Shown piece after piece: positions 46,601 to 58,600 of a DNA stretch of 64,000 bases (the first letter of the stretch is position 1; each line of letters begins with the position of its first letter). Location of the stretch: contig OY821790.1 of assembly GCA_963682175.1 (NCBI GenBank), positions 446,501-510,500 on the forward strand, written 5' to 3'. Both the position numbers and the translations under genes were made by a program. The stretch is from Triglochin maritima. Lineage: Eukaryota > Streptophyta > Magnoliopsida > Alismatales > Juncaginaceae. The notes under the pieces are model-generated. The model did no database searches. It was not told where the DNA came from and saw nothing but the letters and a program-made list of their open reading frames with translations.

Positions 46601-49600
46601 GGATCCTTTATGCATGTTTGCGGTCGACCGTTATATGACTTAGAAATATTAGGATGCCCTGGTAGTTTTCGGTCGACCGAGACCCCTGAGTCGGTCGACC
46701 GATAGTTTTGAATTGATGTTGACCAGACTCCGGATTTTGACATCGTTTCGGTCGATCGGTTTTAGATTTTCGGTAGACCGTTGGGACTTAAGTTTTGCGC
46801 AAACAGTTCGACCGATCCAGACTTTTGGTCGACCGATTCCCTCGAGGAAGCGGTCGACCGGGTTGCCTCCTTCAGTCGACCGTTTTTGCACAGGACTGAA
46901 TTCATGGTTCCCTTTTTGAATGCCAACTCTGTCCATGGAAACCCGTATCCTCGCCTTGTACGTGAGCTGGGAGGTGACGGTGGGCGTGTTCCGCGTGCCT
47001 GCCCAAGGATCGCCGTGTGGAAGAGTGTGGGTGTTCGGGACGCGTCACCTCCATGTATGAATCATGACTAATATGATGGATTGATTGGACTCATTGTAGT
47101 GTAGCTGGACTGAGGGATCGCGGATCCCAATGTATGATGATTGTACGGGCACGCAACTTTCATTGGGTGAGGTGACTACCGGCCCATGGGGCTACGGAGG
47201 TCGCTGCCCTGCTTTTATAGCGGCGCGGTTGGTGTTTGCGGCTCGTGGAGTGATTGACATCATTTCATGCTTATATTTGTATCTTATATCCATTATCTTA
47301 CACCTAAGCAATGCTACGTGACAAGTTTTATGTTTAGTTTTCAGGAATAAAGAGGTTTGAAGAGAAGAGTCATGAAAGGACCCAAAAGCAGGAAAAAGGA
47401 CTTAATTGTGAGACCTGGGGACTAAGATGCAAGGGAGAAGGACCTGATCGTAAGACCGAAGGACCTAAGAGCAAAACAGGAAACTCCACACCATCATGGG
47501 GAGTATTTAGGCAATTCGATTCGGGTCGGAGCTCTAACAAACCAAGTAGATGCATCCAAGACCAAGAAATACTTCAAGCAAAGCCCAACACAAAACGCAG
47601 ACGGATCTGGGCCTTATAGACCGCCAATTGGCGGTCTGGATCATCCCAGATCCGTTAAGTTTTCTCCTGGACTTGTATTAATGTTTGTTTAGGCTATTTT
47701 TGGTATTGGTTTAGTCCCACATCGGGGGATTGTCCCGGATTAGTTTTTTCCATGCTTATAAATAGAACTCTTCACCTTCCATTGTATCCATCTCTGTCTT
47801 TGGTGGCCATCTTCCCTACTAAGAGTGAAGACTTGAAGCAAACCTCTGGTGGAGGAAGGGCTGCTTGTAATTTGAGTGAGTTAATAATAGATGTTTTCAT
47901 TAGCTTGTTAATTCTCTCTTAGTTTAATTTACTTTCACATGCATGCTTGCTTGTTTGTTTTGTTTTATGCTTCTTTAATATTTCTTGCTTTATTAGTGTA
48001 GTTTCATTTCAGTATAATGCTTCATTTTGTTAGAGTAGTTAGTTTAAATATGTGTGAGTAGTTCCATCCCCATTTGGGGGGTGGAGAAATATGTGATATA
48101 ATCATGTAGTGTATTAAGTGTGTGTTATCTTAATCCCTTGAGCTTTATATGATTTCCATAATCATCTAATGGGTCTCCACTCTTATATTTGATATGCTAA
48201 TGCTCTTGAATGAAGCTTAGCCTATGCTTTGATTAGTGGACCTATTTTATGGGGAATGATAAGGTTAGGATATGGATGGAATTAATATTGGAAACACAAG
48301 TTGTAGTGTATGTACTCTTGTTGCCTTTACCTTGGTTAATGTCTTGTATGTTTTAATGATATAGTCTTATCTTAATTCATGTGGAGGCATAGTAAGGTCT
48401 AGTCTTTATACTTGAGTTCATTTAGCTTCATTCCAATTATTGTCTTGTATGTTTTAATGATGTAGTCTTATCTTAATTCATGTGGAGGCAAAGTTGGATG
48501 TAGTTTTATGATTTCATGCACTACATGTTGTGAGGCGCTTAATGAACACACACACACTTCTTTATGTTCACATTATTTCTCTACCCCCATTGGGGTTTAG
48601 TTTTCTTGCTTCTCTTCCATTTCCATTTGCACCTTAGTGTTGTTTAGTGTAACCAACCTTTCTCTCCTTATTTACCACTCGCCTTCGCATAAATCAAACG
48701 CCGACACACCTCCCAGTGGACGACCCGTATTTGCCACCGCTTCAACGTGGCCGTGCACTTGCGGTTTAAATAAAACGATCAATCAAGTTTTTGGCGCCGT
48801 TGCCGGGGAGGTGCTCTGTCCAGACGTTGGTTTGGACGATTCGAGGGGTTTTTAATTTTTTTTGTTTCCAGTTCTTCTTAGTCTCATGGATCCTAGAGCT
48901 CACGGGGAGGCTAGTGGAAGAGTTGGAGCACCAACACTTCAAAAGGGACCGCCAATCAGCAGTCTGGAACCGCCAATTGGCGGCCTGGTGAGGTCTTCCT
49001 GCTTTCATTTTTCTTTTGGTGGTTTATTGTTTCATTTTCGTTATCTGGGAGCCTTATTTTGCATGGTGTGACTTCTAGTTTGCTCCCAGATCATTAATCA
49101 CTCCCCCATTAATCAACTTGGTCCTAAAATCCAAAGCAAAAGACTAGACGTTCTTACTTGTTTAGGTCACGCATCATGTATTGACTTAGACATATAGTTG
49201 TCTTTTCTTTTAGCTTTATTTTCAGTTGTTGAGCATTGGCATGAGGTACACAATTTCCTACACTCATTCATGCATCTCGTATGCCCATGCATTAGTTAGT
49301 ATGAATTGCATCAGGACAAGAGTGAGCGAGTGTTTGATTGGAGCGATTGATTGCTAGATTTAGGATCAAAATGCTACTAAGGAGGGGTTGTCCCATAAAA
49401 GATAAGGTAGGGGATTTCATCACCTTTCCTTGGCCCCAAAAATCACTCTTAATCAATCCTTAACTAAAAGCAAGTAGACATTGGCCCTAAGGATTGCGGA
49501 CGCACTATGAGAGTAATCTAGTTGAGACCGTCATGACCTGATCGGCGTTGCCTACCTTGTCGATAATAGGAGGTATTGGATCTCCAGATCTGGTATCACT

Positions 49601-52600
49601 TGCTGGGCATTGTGGTCCTCGTTGTAGGGAGGTGAGGTGTGTCGAGGCTAGTGACCTCGAAGTTAGGCGTCGTCTAGCCTAAGGACCCATAGTCTTAAAT
49701 TGTTTGAGCCGTGCTTGCTAGTTAGGCTTCTACCTGATCTCACTACCCACGTTAGCTCTAGGGATTCTTCCCTCCTTATCTGAGTCCTCTCCTCATCTAT
49801 TCTCTATGTATAGTCTCCTCCTCTAGTACACCTTCTGTTGTGTGTTATTTTAGAGTCGAGTCGAGCATTTTATGCGAGGTTGGGCTCGTTTTGGTGAGAG
49901 TGCTCGACTCGAGAGAGTGCATTCTTCTGAGATGGACGGTCTTGGTGATCGACCATCTCCGCCTCGTGCTCCTTTGGAGCACAAAGCCGAGTCGTCTCGC
50001 GGTGACGGGGGAGGCCGGGTTCCATAAATGGAATACCTCGGTCCGCTTCCGCCACCACGTAGACCTCCTTCTCCTCCTCCTCTGACTCGAGAGGAAGGGA
50101 GATTCGGGCAGGATCGAGTTCTTAGTGCACCACCACCTTTAGCTCGACATGATAGACCGATGACTTTGTGGGAGCTGACCCATCCTGTTCGGGCCGCACA
50201 GCCTTCTTGCATAGTTGTTCCCCCTGCTCGCGGGAACAACTATGAGCTGAAACCTCAATATTTGAGCATGCTTCCAACCGTTACTGCCAATAAGGAGGAT
50301 CCATATATCTTCATACGCGAATTCGAGGAAGTATGCTCCATGTTCAAGCTTCAACAGCTTGACGAGGATTCAGTCCGGGTGAGGATGATTTCTTTCGCAT
50401 TGAAGGATAATACGAAGAAATAGATGTATAGCCTCCCGGCGAGCTCGATTCGGTCATGGGATGACTTTGTGACCGTATTTCTGAAGAGATTTTCCCCTCA
50501 TAGGAAAACTCAACAGATACAGCACCAGATACATCAAATGTATCAGACCGAGACCGAGTAATTTCATGGTTTCTTTGAGAGGTTCAATGACCTTCTCCAG
50601 CAGTGCGCTCATCATGGATTTGAGTTATGGCAGTTGTGCCAAATTGTTTATGAGGGCATCAACTACAACACCCACACATTATTGGAGTCGATGTGTCAGG
50701 GTGACTTCCAAATGAAACCCATCGAGGAGGCATGGGATACTTTTGAGTCTATGGCTGAACGTACCTTCGAGTGGGATACCATGAGAGAGCCACCAGCCGC
50801 CAGGTCTTCTGGTCGAGTTGGATCTTATCAAGTTGAGTCATCGATCGCGTCTGAGGCGAAAATGACTGCTCTCATGCGTAGGATTGAGAGTTTAGAGTTG
50901 GACCGAGCTCCTGTAGCTCAGGTCGCTACTCCTGGGTGTAGTAGGTGTGGACTTACGGGCCATGATGACTTGGAGTACGCATACACTCCAAGAGATACTG
51001 AGCATGCGAATGCTATGTATCAACAGAGGCCCCGTAATGACCCGTACAATCACTCCTACAACCCGGGATGACGTAACCATCCTAACTTCTCTTGGGGGCT
51101 TAGTGGGGTTAACGGTCAGAGCTCGCACGCTCAACCTCAACCTCCACCTTATCAACATCCACGCCCATCGGCAACCTACCAACCTCCACATCAAACTTCT
51201 CAGAACCATAATTACCAACCTCCTCATGCCTCATCGTCGGGTTATTCCAACCAGACTTCACCACCCCAGCGGGTTGACCCAAAGGACCCTTCTTGTGATC
51301 CGACCCTTCAAGTGTTGGAAAGTACAATCAAGGCTTTGGAAATGCAAGTTAGCCAGTTGGCTCATCAACTCCATGAACGCGAGAAGGGTCAGTTCCCGAG
51401 TCAACCTGAGGAGAATCTGACGGGAATGTGTTCTAAAAGTTTTACTTTTAAATGTCAATTATTATGAATTGAATGAGAAATCATTTTGTTCCTTGTTTAT
51501 GTTATTCGTCTTTTAGAAGTGTTAAGGAAGAGGCTCTTGGGGGCCTAGAGGAAGGGAGATTCGGTCAGGATCGAGTTCTTGGTGCACCACCACCTTTAGC
51601 TTGATAGGATAGACCGATGACTTTGTGGGAGCGGACCCATCCTGTTCGGGCCGCGCAACCTTCTTGCATAGTTGTTCCCCATGCTCGCGGGAACAACTAT
51701 GAGTTGAAAGCTCAATATGTGAGCATGCTTCCAACCTTTACTGCCATAAGGAGGATCCGTATATCTTTATATGCGAATTCAAGGAAGTATGCTCCATATT
51801 CAAGCTTCAATAGCTTGACGAGGATTTAGTCCGGTTGAGGATGATTTCTTTCGCATTGAAGGATAATGCGAAGAAATGGATGTATAGCCTCCCGGCGAGC
51901 TCGATTCAGTCATGGGATGACTTTGTGACCGTATTTCTGAAGAGATTTTTCCCTCAAAGGAAAACTCAACAGATACGGCACCAGATACATCAAATGTATC
52001 AGACCGAGACCGAATCGTTTCATGGTTTTTTTGAGATGTTCAAGGACCTTCTCCAGCAGTGCCCTCATGCGTAGGATTGAGAGTTTAGAGTTGGACCGAG
52101 CTCCTATAGCTCGGGTCGCTACTCCTCGGTGTAGTAGGTGTGGACTTACGGGCCATGATGACTTGGAATGCGCTTACGCTCCAAGGGATACTGAGCATGC
52201 AAATGCGATGTATCAAAAGAGGCCTCGTAACGACCCGTACAATCACTCCTACAACCTGGGATGGCGTAACCATCCTAGCTTCTCTTGGGGGCCTAGTCGG
52301 GGTAACGGTCAGAGCTCACATGCTCAACCTCAACCTCCACCTTATCAACCTCAACGCCCATCGGTGACCTACCAACCTCCACATCAATGGTCTCAGAACC
52401 ATAATTACCAACCTGCTCATACCACATCGTCGGGTTATTCCAACCAGACTCCACCACCCCAGCAGGTTGACCCCAAGGACCCGTCTTGTGATCCGACCCT
52501 TCAAGCGTTGCACAGTACAGTCAAGGCTTTGGAAATGCAAGTTAGCCAGTTGGCTCATCAATTCCATGAACACGAGAAGGGTCAGTTCCCGAGTCAACCT

Positions 52601-55600
52601 GAGGTGAATCCTTGGGGTACCCATTCTCAAGGAAGGACACATTTACCTCATGCTACCTCTGAACCGACCCATCATATTAATGTGATTCATACTTTGAGGT
52701 CTGGTAAGGAGGTGGACAACCACATTGGGGTGTCTTCTTTGTCATCACCATCTTTGAGGGAGCCAGATCCTGAGGCTCCCTCCACAAATACTTCCAGGAA
52801 GCATCCAGATCCTGAGGTTCTTTCTACATTTCCTTCGACAAAGGGGCCGAACCCTGAGGTCCCCTTGTCTCCTCTTGTGTCGAAGGAATCAGATTTTGAG
52901 GTCCCCACTCATGTTTCTTTGGACCAGAATTCTGGGTTCCTTCGCACCCTTATGCCCCGAAGGTGCCATTCCCTGAGCGCCTTAAAAAGAAAACCTCAGA
53001 TCAGCATGACAAGATTCTTGAGATGTTTAGGCAAGTTAAGGTGAACATCCCTCTATTAGAGGTGATTCAGCAAATGTCACCTTATGTCAAGGTTCTCAAG
53101 GACTTATGCACCAAGAAGAGAAAAACTCATGTTCAAAAGAAGGCTTTTATTGCGGCTAACGTAAGTTCTTTGTTGGCACAACCCATGCAAGTCAAGTACA
53201 AGGACCCTGGCTGTCCTACTATCTCTTGTGTGATTGGTGATGTGTCCATACATCGTGACTTATTGGACCTTGGTGCATCTGTTAATCTTCTGTCATATTC
53301 TGTCTACGTCCACCTCGGTCTTGGAGACCTCAAACAAACAAAAACCAATCTTTAATTGGCTGATAGGTCTATGAAGAAACGGAGGGGTGTGGTGGAAGAT
53401 GTGCTGATCAAAGTGGGAGAGTTCATTTATCCAGTCGACTTCTTTGTCTTGGATACTGAACCTGTGCCAAACCCACTTGGACAAATTCCTGTCACTCTGG
53501 GGCGACCATTCCTTGCGACTTCCAATGCATTGATCAATTGTCGTAATGGTCTGATGAACTTGACTTATAGTGGTCAATGAGCTGATTTCAACATCTTCAC
53601 CATCGGCAAGAAGTCAGGTGCCTTCAATGACCCTATTGGGGTCAACCTTATCCAGGGTTTGGATGAAATTGAAGTTGAGGGCACCTTCAAGTACTTCAGA
53701 GAATTGTTCGATGAAAATCCTGAAGGTGGTGAAGATGTTTCACCTGAGCTGGCACAAGAAGGTGCCTTATGTTCTGATCATGTGGCCTCAATGCCACCTC
53801 CTTTTGATCTTGTGGCCCTTGAGCCACATTCTTCTGATCTTGTGGCCCTTGAGCCACATCCTTTTGATCACGTGGCCCTTGAGCCACATCCTTTTGATCA
53901 TGTGGCCCTTGAGCCACAACCTTTCGATCATGTGGCTTTTGAGCCACAAGATACCATTTTTATGGCCTCTGGGCCACATGATCTTCATTCTGTATCTGCT
54001 GAGGACCCCATGTGGGTTAAGAATCAACCACCTGATACCCTTCAACCTGATAGAGGTTCACCTCTCATTCATGCCTCCTATCTTGCTCACTCTCAAAAGG
54101 CATCAAATGACCACAACGCTTATAAGGGTATCAGGTGGTCAAGCAATTCTAATTTGTATGTCGCGAGCCCATGCATGTGTATTTTTGGCTCGAGAGATGG
54201 TGGGTTCCCATTTGATGTCCCTTGACATATGAAGATAGAGCCCATTTTTGTACATAGTTAAAACAAAGTACAATAAAAGACTCCTTCAGTGAGCATCGAT
54301 TGTTGTGGGCTCCAACCCTTGAGTATTTGGGTCCCATTTCTTTCACGTATTTGTATCTCTTCCTTTGCATCTCACAGGTTTTGAGGGAATTTGGGTTGTG
54401 TCCATCAACATGACCTTGAACTTCCTTTTGTACTTCATGTTGGTGAGATCTCTCCTTTTTCATGCATACATCCATGTAGTATCTTGCTCGCCTTCATTGA
54501 GCACAATGCATGAAGTAGGTGTGGGGCTGTTTTACGTGTGTACATAGTGGAGTCTTTTCCCATTGATTTTTGTTTTCTTTTGTGTGTATTGATATGGTCA
54601 TGTTAGTGTGCTGCATTTAATATCGATATATCTGCTTGTCATGATCCTTGGGTGACTTGTCTTCTTTTGCTTGCCTAGTGCTTTAAAATTTTAACATTTC
54701 TTTCAAAATCTTCATGTGTTTGCGAAAGAAAATGTTTTGTAGGTTTTGCGTGTGTTAGCATGTGCAAAACCGTTGAGAGGCAAAGTAAAAAGGAAGCTCC
54801 CAAAATTGTCTTGAACTTGATGCATTATGATATCTAGTACAGTGGCTTTAGGATTTATCGAGTCGTTAGGATGCACCCCAGTTTTCCTTTGGGGTGAGTA
54901 ATCATAGGGTTTCAGTGCTCAAACATTTAAAGAAGTTCACCTTAAACCTAGTGAGTCAATAATTCGTGTAGGTAAACTTAAGGAAGTTTGTTGTAGTCAA
55001 GGACCCTTTAAATCTTGTTGTGAGACATTAAGTGTAGGGGTTTTGGTTCATGTGTAGATAAGAAATAAGTGAGTAGGTGTTCTCTCTTCTCGCACGGCTC
55101 CTATCACTCGAGAAAGTAGGTCTGAGGGGACTTTGTGCCTGGTGCTTTCGAGTCATCTGACTTGGTATGCGCCGACCGAACTCTCGTTACACGGGTGGTA
55201 GGGATTGTCCTATGTGGAGATTTGGGAAAAAGTGTACGTGATAGTGTAAGTCCTCATGGACAATGATGCACGAAACCTGACCCTGGGAGAATGAAGCTCT
55301 AACTAATAAAAAGAAAAAGAAGAAGAAACAAAAATGAGAAAAGAAAAAAAAAGAAAAAAAATGGTAATGCAAATAAGAACCTTAATGGACCTTACACTTT
55401 GTATCACTTGAGGATGTTGAGGTTGTCCATGTCTTTCACTTAATTCCTTATTTAACTTGCACGAATGATTCATTAGGCTAGGTGTGGACTGATTACCTAT
55501 ATAGAGTCGGCTCGTTGGATTACCACGTCCAATGAACACACACACACACACACACACACACTTCTTTATGTTCACATTATTTCTCTACCCCCTTTGGGGT

Positions 55601-58600
55601 TTAGTTTTCTTGCTTCTCTTCCATTTCTATTTGCACCTTAGTGTAGTTTAGTGTAACCAACCTTTCTCTCCTTATTTACAACTCGTCTTTGCACAAACCA
55701 AACGCCGACACACCTCCCAGTGGACGACCCGTATTTGCCACTGCTTCAACGCGTCCGTGCACTTGCGGTTTAAATAAAATGATCAATCATGGAGCCTGAT
55801 GACCTGGCAGACTTCGGTCAGGACCGTCCGATGATGTGTCGGACGTATTGATGGACCACCATTGCAGCGCCGGTGATGCCGCCGATGTTGTTCCGGCGAT
55901 GATGATTGATGGGCCGATGATGATGTTCTGGCTATGTTCCTCAGATGGGCACCTACTGAGATGATGATTGATGGACCGACCGAGCGACGGCTCCGTCGGT
56001 GTGGTTTCAACCACAAAGTTACAGATTTGTTTCTTATGGTGCGAATCTGGCGGATGCTCCCTGCCGATCCCCATGATTAGTGTAGCCGCGTGTGGGGAGT
56101 ATCACATATTGTTCCGTTAGACCGTATATGCCTACGGTAGGTCTCCTCGGGAGATCCGATGATGATTGTCGGACTGATGTCCTGTGTTACCCTTCGAGGG
56201 AACTATTTTCCTTACTGTTGATGACATGACATGCTACTAGTATGATAGGTTCATTTGTACTACTGCATGCATATAGGTGAGCTTGGCATACGGGGTTTCC
56301 TTATGGAAACTCAGGCATTGGTGTTGCATCTTTTTCAGGACCACAGTAGGTCCAGTTGGGTGGTGATCAGCGGGCGCGCGTATCTTGGGATTAGATCCTC
56401 TATTCGGACCACTGAGGTCGTCATGATTATGTTTATCTTCTTTTGTTGTTCTGTTGTAATCATGTATCGTTTTGACAAACTCTGATGTAATATGGTGCAC
56501 CGTTTTTATGTTTTATGAGAAGTAACTGTCCCGTCTTTGATTATTGAGCTTTGTTACCTTGATTATAAATTTTTAAATTTCCGTTGTTTCAGGATGTTTC
56601 AATTTCGTATCAGAGTGGTCGATTCCTCTGCGGTTCCCAATGAAATCACCCTTGTAGTAATAGGACAATTGCATTTTATCTTTTGGCATGCATTCATGGC
56701 TGAAGTTTGTGATTGTTTCTTCTGTCAGATGACTCCTAGACGCGTGCGGAGTTCCCTACGTGATCGCGATCCCAGTGACGCCTCTGAGGGTGCCAACTGG
56801 GACAGGTTGGGCGAGTTTCTGAAGCGTCAGGCAGCTCAGAATGTGCAGGGCAGGGTGGGCGTTGAGCATGATCAGTTTATGCGTCAGCACCCGCCGAGGT
56901 TTGATGGTAGGAGTGCTCCAGAGGTAGCAGAGGACTGGATCTTCAGGATGGAGAAGATCTTCCAAGCGATTGGAGTTGTACCTGAGAGGAGGGTGGATCT
57001 GGCCACCTATGTTTTTGATGGCGAGGCGGCCAACTGGTGGAGGACCACGTCCACGATTTTATTTAAGGACGTCAGCTGGGAGGAGTTTTTGGAGGTGTTT
57101 CATGAGCAACATCATGTGTGACCCCAGAGCAGTGGGCTAGGAAGTTTGTGAAGGGACTGAGACAACCGCTCCGATCACGTGTGATCAACAGTATGTCGCG
57201 GACCCTTGCAGATGCGGTGAAGCACGCTACTATCATTGAGGAGGACCAGAGGGAGTGTCTTCAGGAGGCGAGGAAGGCATGAGTGAGCACCGGTAGCCGA
57301 CCAATCGGTCGTGGAGCAGGGAACTCGGGCAAGAGGCCCAGGTTCGATGGAGGAGGGGCACGTCAGTCTGGAGCGTGCACGTTCTGTAGGAGGTTTCACC
57401 CAGGTCAGGAGTGCTTCAGGCGCACTAGACCTTGCATGGGGTGCGGGCAGTTGGGTCACTTTGTGCGGGAGTGCCCGACTAGGCCGGGCGAGCCTAGCAG
57501 GAGGTTTGGGCCACCAGTAGTAAGGAAGAGTGAAGGCAGTCGATCCGTGGTTTCACCAGGACAGGGCAGGAAGACCGGGCGAGTCTTCACCATTCAGGTT
57601 GAGGAGGCGAGGGACTCCAACACCGTCGTGGAAGGTACACTTTCTGTTTCTGGTTTGGTAGTGCGTGTGTTGTTTGATTGCGGCGCCACTCACTCCTTCA
57701 TTTCGGCAAAGTTTGCTGGTGAGTTGGGTCAGACCCCAGTGCTGCTGACTGATGTTTTGGAGGTCAGCACGCCCATGGGTGAGGTGGGCACTGTGGGGAG
57801 TTTTTTCCCCGGCACCACAGTTGCTTCGGGAGACCGTGATTTTCTGGCAGATCTGGTCTTGTTACCGATGGAGGACTTCGATGTCATACTGGGGATGGAC
57901 TGGCTGTCACAGTACGACGTGCGGGTCTTTTGCCGCGAGAAGAAGATCCTGATTCCGATGGAGGGCTTGCCAGATGTTTTGATTAGAGGTACGAGGAGCA
58001 GAGGGGGTCGTCTGATTGTGTCTGCAGTTAAGGCACAAAAGCTGATACAGCAGGGATGCAGAGCGTTTGTGGCCACGCTGGTTGTTCCTGATCCTGAGAC
58101 GAGGAGGCTGCAGGATCAGAGATCCCGTCGTTATCGGCGCACCGAGAGATCGAGTTTGGCATCGAGTTTGTAGCGGGTACGACACCTTAGTCGAAGACAC
58201 CTTATCGGATGGCACCTGCTGAGTTGACAAAGTTGAAGATGCAGTTGCAGGAGTTGATGGACTCCGGGTTTATTCGACCGAGTGTTTCTCCATGGGGAGC
58301 GTCGGTGTTGTTCGTGAAAAAGAAGGATGGGTCGTTACGGATGTGCATCGACTACAGGATGCTGAATAAGGTTACCGTTCGGAACCGGTACCCTTTGCCC
58401 AGGATTGATGACTTGTTTGATCAGTTGCAGACGGCGAGAATGTTCTCGAAGATTGATCTGCGTTCGGGTTATCAGCAGTTACGGATCAGAGAGGCAGATG
58501 TTCAGAAGACAACCTTTAGGACGCGGTACGGGCACTACGAGTTCCTGGTGATGCCGTTTGGACTCACGAATGCACCTGCAGCATTCATGGACCTGACGAA

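Larger units (their letters stand above)
47251..55789 (+). mobile_element. Gag/protease-only Ty3-type retrotransposon (copy 2)
   Basis: Exact target duplication TGGAG (47246-47250 and 55790-55794) shows it inserted into the chromovirus LTR. The 5' LTR is 47251-48785 and the 3' LTR a truncated 55531-55789, both ending TCAATCA. The interior has a long leader, a tandemly duplicated and broken gag, a protease-like domain and a repeat-bearing C-terminal frame, but no reverse transcriptase, RNase H or integrase. Copy 1 at 21.9-26.3 kb has the same organisation, so lack of pol looks like a property of the family, which would depend on another element for mobility. The aspartic-protease signature and primer-binding site suggest the Athila/Tat side of Ty3. 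Confidence 0.88.
46023..56601 (+). repeat. 5' LTR of chromovirus-like element, split by a nested insertion
   Basis: The parts 46023-47250 and 55795-56601 together make 2035 bp, matching the 3' LTR (2024 bp) and the solo LTR at 41229. The break lies where the solo LTR reads continuously (near 42560). Clustered CGGTCGACCG palindromes lie at about 46510-46885. The LTR ends GATGTTTCA, where the others have TTACA. Confidence 0.9.
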
